Shown: one piece after another, positions 1 to 5,596 of the stretch | Layout of the letters: each line of letters opens with the position of its first letter | Position numbering within the stretch: the first letter of the stretch is position 1 | The notes under the pieces: model-generated | Told to the model about the DNA's origin: nothing | The model's database searches: none | What the model saw: only the letters and a program-made list of their open reading frames with translations | Assembly (NCBI GenBank): GCA_002401055.1 | Contig: NVRZ01000234.1 | Span: forward strand, 1 to 5,596 | Length of the DNA: 5,596 nucleotides | Origin: Bacteroidota bacterium | Lineage (GTDB): Bacteria > Bacteroidota > Bacteroidia > NORP154 | Direction of reading: 5' to 3' | Translations under genes and position numbers: made by a program

Positions 1-3000
1 TCTACCTTGTTTCGTACCGTAATCTCCATAGAGTAAGTCAAGCTCTTCCCCCGGCTCATAATAGGTGTAAACTTGCTTTTCACTCAAAATGTAGCTATCC
101 GAGTCTTCATAATCACCACTGTATATTGAGCTGATCTTAGGTTGTCCATGCATTTCGTGTTGCACAAACTTATATCCTTGAGTTGCCCATACATTATTGG
201 TATAACTGTTTGCAATTCCAAGTGGAACAATAAGAATGTCAGTTTCTTCTTGAATGGTACTTACTTCCACTTCCATAGGGCTGTCTTTGACCGTATAGTG
301 CTCCAGTAACTTAAAGCCAGTGTTGGTTTTTCCATTGTGAATGTTTTTAATGGCTGTTTTCGAATATCCTATAGATGGAGCAGGTAGAATAGATTCACCG
401 AGAGGCCCTTCAATTTGTTCTTTATCCCTTCCAGCAATTGCTTTTTCATACCATTTTTGAGGCTCTTTGGCCAACACATTTATCAGGGGGTTTTCCTCTC
501 TTCCTTCCGCAGGCTCGTTGGTAGCCACACCGCTGCTGATCTCACTGCCGTATTCATCTTCCGACATATAGAGATATTCATGCCCGTATAAACTAGCATC
601 TCCTTCTTCAATTCCCTCATCAAGCATTAACAATCTCTTTACACGAATGCCTCCTCCTTTTTTAGGATGGAGAGCCGGTATCCTGAAAAACGAATTTTCC
701 AAGTCAAGTGCAAGGCAGCTGGTTAATTCGGTAAAAAAACTGGTGCCAATCTTATTAAGCAGGGTATAGACCAATGTTTCCGCTCCATCATTCTTATCCA
801 GTCCGGATTCCGTAGCGTTGCAGCTATTTTGCGTAAGCTTGCCACCTTTCTGGGTCTTTACAAGATCATAACACACATATAAAGGCGTATTGTATTCATC
901 CTCATCTTCAGTATATAGTTGAATATATAACCCCTCATCATCAATTCCAACCTCCTCAATTCTTGCATATCCGTCTATGAAGTCAGAACTGCAATTGGAA
1001 AGGTCAGCGTCTTCTCCGATAAGTGCATAAAGGAATTTGAAATATATTTTGTCTTCTAGATCGTCTAGCTCCTTGATGATGAGTGACTTTAACTTCTCGA
1101 GATCAGTATCATCAACTTCAATATCCGATACATTTAAATAGAATTTTGAATTCGCTATATCCGAATTATCATTCAGACTCACCATGGCCATGGCCCTTTT
1201 ATCCTGAACATATTGATAATCGTTTTGTTCATATTGCACCAATATTTCTCCACCGGAAGGCAGTTGTATTTGTTTGAGTTGCCATGCAGCGGGATCAAAA
1301 TCATCCTCATTCAAAGTTTGATCAACCCACGGATTTAGATTCTCGTGTCGTTCTTCACCGTTGATCATATAGCTTCCCCACCTATCCAAATTGAAATAAT
1401 TATAATCTGGATTTTGTTCCGCGGCTAAATAGTCGCTGCCATAGGATGTTATCTCCTCATATCTCTCACGGACCTTTTCAGGATATTCCGATTCTGATTT
1501 GTAGGCATATTCGAATTCCCAAGGACTAATCTTTGCATTATAAATGCCGTAATAGTCGAACCAAACTTTTTTAAGTGTAAGCTTGCCTTCGGTAGAGGCC
1601 AGGGAATTGGGCTGTCCCTCCATAAGCGAATAATCATATTCAAAATTAACCGTTTTGATAAGGTCGGCAGCTAGTCCATTTTCGTCTCGCGCATACAGCT
1701 CTATTTTATCCAATTTCTTTAAATTGAATAAGGTACTTCCCATGGCGGTATTATCCAGGGCAGCATTTGGCTCTTCATCTGCTTCAATCCCATCATCACG
1801 GTCGCTTGTATGAAATATGGCGAAATGCGTTTTGGTTTCAATTGTATCTAAGTAGTACACTTCCTTTTCCCCATAGTTGACCGTACCCAAATCGTCCGTA
1901 GGATCCGATAACTCATTCCTTTGATACAACAGGCCATTATAGGGTATGCGCCAACGGTACCAATCGCTTGTATCAGCTTTATTCGCAGTAGAGCCGTGGG
2001 TCATTTCATAAACGAAACGAACATAACCGCCAAAATCATCACGGGTTGGTCCATCCATTGTCAGGTCAATGTAATCTGGTGAGTTAATCTCCGTCAGTAA
2101 GAAAGTTGTTGCATAGGGCTGATCTCTTTCTTCACCTAACTTAATATCCAGATCAATATCAGTATCCATATGGGCCAGGTAATTATTCAACACTGTTGGT
2201 GAGTTACCGTACAAGCCATATTGTAGATTACCCTCATTGCGAGAATAGACGGGAAGGCCATATACGTAACGCAAACCATTTTGATTCATGACCGCTAACT
2301 CAGCGATTTCATCATTCAGGTCCGTGTTGCTGCTTGGATCAAGATATTGTCGCACTGCATTGTCTCTTGAATATGGGTAATAGGGTATATTATCAGGATG
2401 GTAGCTACTCGCTTTTCCAATTTCTTCCATCGTATGATACGCAATGTAAGATGCTCTTCCATTTCGCTTTTCATCGCTGTTGTTTGCATATTTATAGATG
2501 TTAGATGGTATTTGCGGTTCATAATCTTTAAGTCCACGCGTAGATTTTACTTGTTCCAACTCGGCTTGTACCAGTTCATCTTCATCACCAAAGGAAAGCC
2601 AACCGCCAGGGTCATTATTAAACCTGAAAAAGCAAGGTTCATCACCCTCATTCGTATATTCATAATCTTCTGTATTACCTTCAGAAGTCCATTCACCAAC
2701 TTTGAGCCAATGGTATCCAGCTCCAATATCGACACCTACGCCGATATCAGTTCCAATCATAATATCTACACCAAGCTGAGCGATGTAAGTTTCACTTTTC
2801 TTTGTGTTTGGGTAAAAGTGCCCAGGCTTTCTGTTGTGTAATCTGAAGCCACCACTTAGTCCTTCTCCACTTAATGTAAAATAGTCTGCGTTGCTAAAGG
2901 GAATGGATAGATAATAATCGCGCTTGTCATAACTCTGCTCTTTTTCGGTATAATAATCAGTCATATCAGATGAATCCGCATAACTTGTATACATATATCC

Positions 3001-3864
3001 ATAGCATTCTAGTTCGTCGGTGTCTTCCTGGGTTTGGATCGTAAAATTCCCGGTTAATCCTCCTTCTATTCCCATGGGCAGTGGTGCTGGGTTGGCTTGA
3101 GCGGAGACCGAGACATTTATAGAAGTTCCTGTATAGTTTTGAATATTAGTAGCTCTCGCAAAGTTCCCAAAAGAGTGTAACGCATACTGGTTGGTAAAGC
3201 CTTCTGCTTTTCGAGCATACTTACTAGTAAGATTTCTAGCTACGGAAGAATTCTCCTGATTGTTCTTGCCGGAAAATTTAGAAAGTGATTTTGCTGGTGT
3301 AACGGAAGCTGACCAACTGCCTTCTCCATCAGTAACCGCATAATGTAAATTGACTAATCCTCCTGCACCGATTCCCACGCCTGCTGTATATCCAAAGCCT
3401 ATATAATTATTGTACCTCAAAGCTGCATCACCCGAAACATCAATACTGAATGCTTCTAAGCCTAAGCTTCGTCCTACACTTACTGTCCAATTATCTGGCA
3501 TTTTTGTGTGGTAGGTAATTTTAGCTCCTTTGTAATCATCAGGAAATCCCCGCGTATTGCGAATAATTGAACCTGGGTTCAACGTCCATCCATATCCCAC
3601 CCAGGATGCCTCTTCAACAGGCGAAGCTCCGCTGTGATATGATAGCGAGAGCGCATATCCACTTCCATCTGGTCCTGGAATTTCCAGGATAGGCAGGTTC
3701 CAGGTAAATGAGCCAGTAAACTCGTTTACCATATTGGTTGTCGAAACAGGCTCAAAGTTGGAAAACTCAGGTTGTATGGGACCGCTGGTTTGAGCATCTA
3801 CCTCAATCACGCGAAGAGTGAGCATTAATAATAATAGTACAGCGGTGTTGGTAGAAGTGTTCAT
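1..3864 (-). CDS. Giant secreted Rhs/SpvB-like protein, N-terminal 1288 residues (3' end outside window)
   Basis: I read this frame codon by codon: 1288 codons with no stop, running off the left edge. The ATG at 3864-3862 is the first usable start, because an in-frame TAA lies six codons upstream (3882-3880). A hydrophobic signal peptide (residues 1-24) comes first. Residues 49-111 resemble the start of SpvB and Bacteroidota Rhs-like proteins, with LSLSYHSGASPVEEASWVGY, GWTLNPGSI and RNTRGFPDDY. Further blocks fit the same family: GKLTLKKVWFDYYG (760-773), LDRWGSY (826-832), AAWQLKQIQLPSGGE (859-873), QNDYQYVQDKRAM (880-892), DGYARIEEVG (964-973) and QGYKFVQHEMHGQPK (1229-1243). The mature part is acidic, aromatic-rich and probably all-beta. 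No clear YD-repeat array is visible; in relatives it comes later, followed by a variable C-terminus. Family membership is my recognition from motifs. A surface or exported role follows from the signal peptide. A toxin function is only a possibility, since the deciding end is missing. The gene follows a terminator, so it probably has its own promoter. Confidence 0.85.
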   Translation of the reverse strand, partial: MNTSTNTAVLLLLMLTLRVIEVDAQTSGPIQPEFSNFEPVSTTNMVNEFTGSFTWNLPILEIPGPDGSGYALSLSYHSGASPVEEASWVGYGWTLNPGSIIRNTRGFPDDYKGAKITYHTKMPDNWTVSVGRSLGLEAFSIDVSGDAALRYNNYIGFGYTAGVGIGAGGLVNLHYAVTDGEGSWSASVTPAKSLSKFSGKNNQENSSVARNLTSKYARKAEGFTNQYALHSFGNFARATNIQNYTGTSINVSVSAQANPAPLPMGIEGGLTGNFTIQTQEDTDELECYGYMYTSYADSSDMTDYYTEKEQSYDKRDYYLSIPFSNADYFTLSGEGLSGGFRLHNRKPGHFYPNTKKSETYIAQLGVDIMIGTDIGVGVDIGAGYHWLKVGEWTSEGNTEDYEYTNEGDEPCFFRFNNDPGGWLSFGDEDELVQAELEQVKSTRGLKDYEPQIPSNIYKYANNSDEKRNGRASYIAYHTMEEIGKASSYHPDNIPYYPYSRDNAVRQYLDPSSNTDLNDEIAELAVMNQNGLRYVYGLPVYSRNEGNLQYGLYGNSPTVLNNYLAHMDTDIDLDIKLGEERDQPYATTFLLTEINSPDYIDLTMDGPTRDDFGGYVRFVYEMTHGSTANKADTSDWYRWRIPYNGLLYQRNELSDPTDDLGTVNYGEKEVYYLDTIETKTHFAIFHTSDRDDGIEADEEPNAALDNTAMGSTLFNLKKLDKIELYARDENGLAADLIKTVNFEYDYSLMEGQPNSLASTEGKLTLKKVWFDYYGIYNAKISPWEFEYAYKSESEYPEKVRERYEEITSYGSDYLAAEQNPDYNYFNLDRWGSYMINGEERHENLNPWVDQTLNEDDFDPAAWQLKQIQLPSGGEILVQYEQNDYQYVQDKRAMAMVSLNDNSDIANSKFYLNVSDIEVDDTDLEKLKSLIIKELDDLEDKIYFKFLYALIGEDADLSNCSSDFIDGYARIEEVGIDDEGLYIQLYTEDEDEYNTPLYVCYDLVKTQKGGKLTQNSCNATESGLDKNDGAETLVYTLLNKIGTSFFTELTSCLALDLENSFFRIPALHPKKGGGIRVKRLLMLDEGIEEGDASLYGHEYLYMSEDEYGSEISSGVATNEPAEGREENPLINVLAKEPQKWYEKAIAGRDKEQIEGPLGESILPAPSIGYSKTAIKNIHNGKTNTGFKLLEHYTVKDSPMEVEVSTIQEETDILIVPLGIANSYTNNVWATQGYKFVQHEMHGQPKISSIYSGDYEDSDSYILSEKQVYTYYEPGEELDLLYGDYGTKQGR
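3793..3864 (-). other. Predicted Sec signal peptide of the Rhs-like protein
   Basis: Residues 1-24 comprise a short polar start (MNTSTNT), a hydrophobic core AVLLLLMLTL (8-17) and a small-residue end VDA before Q25, a plausible signal peptidase I site. There is no lipobox cysteine. The polar N-region has no lysine or arginine, which is unusual for a Sec signal; the only basic residue, R18, lies after the core. Export is therefore likely but not certain. Confidence 0.6.
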
Positions 3865-3888
3865 TAAAAGTTTCTGAAGTTAGGCAAT

Positions 3889-3902
3889 TTTGTAAATACA
3901 AA
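3889..3902. promoter_or_regulatory. Short inverted repeat in the leader of the Rhs-like gene
   Basis: TTTGTA and TACAAA form perfect 6-bp arms around a 2-bp spacer, 25 bp upstream of the ATG at 3864. The 73 bp between the U-tract of the terminator and this start codon must hold any promoter for the giant gene. I found only weak matches to the Bacteroidota pattern (TTTG, then TAnnTTTG), for example TTTG followed by CAAAATTG. The repeat may be an operator or chance in AT-rich DNA. Confidence 0.25.
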
Positions 3903-3937
3903 CACACGGACAAAGAAAAATGAAAATCAGAACTTAC

Positions 3938-3977
3938 AAAACAAAAAACAGTTGCAAGGACGTCCTTGCAACTGTTT
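3938..3977 (-). terminator. Strong rho-independent terminator after the restriction-domain ORF
   Basis: Bases 3946-3977 are a perfect 32-bp palindrome with 16-bp arms; the arm reads AAACAGTTGCAAGGAC. On the minus strand it is followed directly by a U-tract, TTTTTTGTTTT (3948-3938). A stem of about 14 bp with a tight loop plus this tract is a textbook intrinsic terminator for leftward transcription. It lies 36 bp past the stop of the 4409-4014 ORF and 73 bp before the Rhs-like start, so it separates the two transcription units. The plus-strand side lacks a comparable T-run. Confidence 0.88.
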
Positions 3978-4022
3978 AATGCTAACTTTATATTATAAAC
4001 CCGTAACGGTTATTTAGGACGG
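3978..4022 (-). other. Junction sequence just after the break in the restriction domain
   Basis: Beginning where homology to the nuclease domain stops, the minus strand reads GTCCCGTCCTAAATAACC, then an imperfect palindrome (CCGTTACGG) and AT-rich DNA up to the terminator. It supplies the last two codons and the stop of the truncated ORF. It could be the end of a lost insertion element or a deletion scar. No second copy or opposing inverted repeat is present in the window, so this stays a guess. Confidence 0.2.
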
Positions 4023-4409
4023 GACAATAATCCAATGCCGGGTCTTGTTTTTATCAAGAAACACTACGATATCGGCTGGTTTTGAATGTACGGTTGAGCC
4101 CATGACAATCCCAACTTCAACCCCAATTTGATCTTCCGTATAATTAAGTTGGTCAATTAACCGATTCAGTACCATTTGCCTGACAATTTCCTCCGGCTTA
4201 TATTTTAATTGTTTCTTTCTAATTCTACAGTTAATAAATAGTTTTTCGTTCTTGATGGTTACTTGAATACCGGTGGCCACCGGCGTAGCCCCATGAGGAA
4301 GAATAAACGCCTCATTACTCCCATCATCATAAACTCGTATCTCAATTGTAGATTTACCCTTTACTGAGGTAGGGTGTAGAAGCTCAATGGTAATTTTATC
4401 TGTTTTCAA
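4014..4409 (-). pseudogene. Truncated type I restriction nuclease N-terminal domain (HSDR_N_2-like)
   Basis: The reading frame encodes 131 residues. Residues 71-129 match the N-terminal nuclease domain of HsdR-type restriction subunits and related methylase fusions: KPEEIVRQ (71-78), then a helix, QIGVEVGIVMGS (94-105), ADIVVF (112-117, with D113 as the likely metal-binding acidic residue of the PD-(D/E)xK fold) and the strand WIIV (126-129). In relatives the last strand continues as ECK, supplying the catalytic E and K. Here it ends as PS and a stop. The other two frames beyond the break do not restore ECK, so a simple frameshift does not explain it. Residues 1-70 are an extra N-terminal segment with LPHGATPVATGIQV (37-50), which I do not recognise as a named domain. 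The start is TTG; no in-frame ATG or GTG occurs between it and the upstream stop at 4550-4548. The gene is probably an inactive remnant. A small stand-alone protein is the alternative. Confidence 0.6.
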
Positions 4410-4439
4410 TATATCTAATAATTTAACGTGAGATGACCT

Positions 4440-4464
4440 GAAATAAGCGAAATAAGCGAAATAA
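4440..4464. repeat. 9-bp tandem repeat, 2.8 copies
   Basis: The unit GAAATAAGC occurs at 4440-4448 and 4449-4457, followed by a partial copy (GAAATAA) at 4458-4464. It sits 31 bp upstream of the TTG start of the restriction-domain ORF, in its presumed promoter or leader. It may be simple slippage or a spaced protein-binding site. No convincing promoter boxes were found around it, although TATATTTA lies at 4469-4462. Confidence 0.7.
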
Positions 4465-4512
4465 ATATACGTATTAACAGATATCGTTTCGGGATTACAA
4501 TGTTTTCCTTTT

Positions 4513-4539
4513 CCACCTTGTGTAGTGGTAGACAGGTGG
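4513..4539. other. Weak hairpin in the gap between the DUF262-like gene and the restriction ORF
   Basis: CCACCTTGT and ACAGGTGG can pair as eight base pairs with one bulged T around a 10-nt loop. There is no U-tract on the minus strand, where transcription is expected, so it is not a clear terminator of the upstream gene. The rest of the 203-bp gap (4410-4612) holds the 9-bp tandem repeat and otherwise nothing that I can identify. Confidence 0.3.
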
Positions 4540-4612
4540 TTTATAATTCATCTTAGCAATATTATAGATGTCCGTTAAGCGCTTTAAAAGAATTGTCACC
4601 TGGATTATCAGA

Positions 4613-5596
4613 TCAAGCGGTTTGTTTGTTCATGTCTCCAATAAACTCAATCAATATTTCAATTCTATCCCTCTTCTTATTTTCTTTCAAGAGAAAATGG
4701 CTTTCTTTATCCAATAAAGTGAATTTCTTGATCAAATTGGAATGTTTTTTTGAATCTAAATTTTGAATATGCCAGCCATCTTCAAAAGAAAACACTTTGA
4801 AATTACCAAATACCAAGTAACTATTATCAGCTCCCGGTACGGTACCCGGAGTAATTTTGAGTTTCTCAGCAACCGTTTTTATGTAAGGATTTAAATGAAA
4901 TGCATTTAAGTTGCTTCCTCCCATCTTTTCAAGTTTAAAGCCATTATCCCAAGCGTAGATATTATCATCTCTTGAAAGGCTAATTTCAGCTTGTGTCATA
5001 CTCTCATATTTTACGAAGTAATATCGCCAATCCCAGTCATCATATGTAGCTAAAAATTTATCGATCATCATCTGCAAATCCTCATCACTACTCCTGTACG
5101 CCCCAAGAAAAGTTGCGAAGTAATCAGTATAATCAAAAGTGTCAGTATTAGATGCAGTCAAAATGATTTCCCAATAATTCTGGTTGCCAAAGAAATATTT
5201 ATTCCCCAACCAAGTCCATCCAATTTGTAAAGCATAATCATCAATTGTGAGCATAGCGCGAATGACTTTGCTAGTATCAAGAGAATAGATATCCCTAATT
5301 GCCCCATTATAAAATGCAAAAGAGTCAATGTCAGATTCAATAAAATTATTCAAATCACCTTTGAGGTACCTGTAATCCTCTAATCTAAATAGTTCTTCTT
5401 TTGAAAGATCGCCATTTTGAATCTTCCTTACCTTGGAAATTTCGTGCTCTAAAGAATATTTGGTGATTCCACTTCCAGACAATACTGCATTTTGCAATAA
5501 TTCTGAATTACCATAAACACTTTTATTTATCCACCTCAAGAAAATGTTTAGCAATGGATTAATATTCTCAAACGTTAGATCGTTGGTATAAGTTAT
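4613..5596 (-). CDS. DUF262 (GmrSD-like) family protein, C-terminal 327 residues (5' end outside window)
   Basis: The frame is open from the right edge to TGA at 4615-4613. A TTG at 5554 could be read as a start, but 14 in-frame codons precede it without a stop, so the real start most likely lies beyond the window. Counting from the edge, these blocks resemble the C-terminal half of DUF262 proteins: an acidic/basic helix EHEISKVRK (50-58), LEDYRYLKGDLNNFI (72-86), VIRAMLTIDDY (111-121), NKYFFGNQNYWEIILT (132-147), DDWDWRYYFVKYESMT (186-201) and FHLNPYI (about 233-239). The ParB-like N-terminal domain with its DGQQR-type nuclease motif would lie off the edge, so activity cannot be judged. DUF262 proteins often occur in anti-phage or restriction loci such as GmrSD, and the remnant restriction domain 203 bp downstream fits that. 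No transmembrane segment or signal peptide is seen. The assignment is motif memory, not a search. Confidence 0.6.
   Translation of the reverse strand: MTYTNDLTFENINPLLNIFLRWINKSVYGNSELLQNAVLSGSGITKYSLEHEISKVRKIQNGDLSKEELFRLEDYRYLKGDLNNFIESDIDSFAFYNGAIRDIYSLDTSKVIRAMLTIDDYALQIGWTWLGNKYFFGNQNYWEIILTASNTDTFDYTDYFATFLGAYRSSDEDLQMMIDKFLATYDDWDWRYYFVKYESMTQAEISLSRDDNIYAWDNGFKLEKMGGSNLNAFHLNPYIKTVAEKLKITPGTVPGADNSYLVFGNFKVFSFEDGWHIQNLDSKKHSNLIKKFTLLDKESHFLLKENKKRDRIEILIEFIGDMNKQTA

Noticed and set aside
1182..1196. CATGGC repeated in tandem
   Set aside because: It simply encodes alternating A-M in the conserved KRAMAM segment of the Rhs-like protein; two copies are not meaningful.
1083..1277. Plus-strand ORF of 64 codons
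   Set aside because: It is a shadow of the Rhs-like gene, overlapping the conserved LPSGGE to DKRAM block on the other strand, with no recognisable domain.
1449..1643. Minus-strand ORF of 64 codons in another frame
   Set aside because: It is an out-of-frame reading inside the Rhs-like gene, over the conserved GKLTLKKVWFDYYG block.
2398..2841. Plus-strand ORF of 147 codons with hydrophobic stretches
   Set aside because: It lies antisense to the continuous Rhs-like frame, whose conserved motifs cover the region. Its composition (runs of F, I, R) is what the reverse of acidic, aromatic-rich codons produces.
4568..4590. AAGCGCTT palindrome after the DUF262-like stop as a terminator
   Set aside because: It is only eight bases, has no loop and is not followed by a U-tract on the transcribed strand.
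5158..5340. Minus-strand ORF of 60 codons
   Set aside because: It is out of frame within the DUF262-like gene; the region is explained by the VIRAMLT and NKYFFG motifs of the main frame.
4613..5554. A complete 313-residue gene starting at TTG 5554, possibly an immunity protein for the Rhs-like protein
   Set aside because: The frame continues open to the window edge, motifs suggest a larger DUF262 protein, and immunity genes normally lie downstream of the toxin, not upstream behind a terminator.

Overview
This looks like a piece of a Bacteroidota chromosome, probably a Cytophagia/Flavobacteriia-type organism. The DNA is AT-leaning. All three supported genes lie on the minus strand and have Bacteroidota-type protein families, with no Shine-Dalgarno-like sequence before the one clear ATG start. 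No rRNA, tRNA, CRISPR array or complete mobile element was seen.

Layout, in the direction of transcription (right to left). (1) 5596-4613: the C-terminal 327 residues of a protein that runs off the right edge. Its motifs resemble the C-terminal half of DUF262 (GmrSD-like) proteins. (2) 4612-4410: a 203-bp gap with a short 9-bp tandem repeat and a weak hairpin. (3) 4409-4014: a 131-residue ORF matching the N-terminal nuclease domain of type I restriction enzymes (HSDR_N_2 type). It stops exactly where the catalytic ExK strand should follow, so it is probably a broken gene. (4) 3977-3938: a strong intrinsic terminator that closes this transcription unit. (5) 3864-1: the first 1288 codons of a giant secreted Rhs-like protein that continues past the left edge.

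The right third therefore reads as the worn edge of a restriction/defence-type cluster (DUF262 plus a decayed restriction nuclease). The left two thirds hold an independently transcribed Rhs/SpvB-related giant protein. Proteins of this kind often carry an Rhs repeat core and a variable, sometimes toxic, C-terminus, but neither lies in this window. The terminator between the two parts argues against one operon. I do not see a demonstrably new system. The most interesting points are the truncation of the restriction domain just before its active site, and the unknown C-terminus of the Rhs-like protein.
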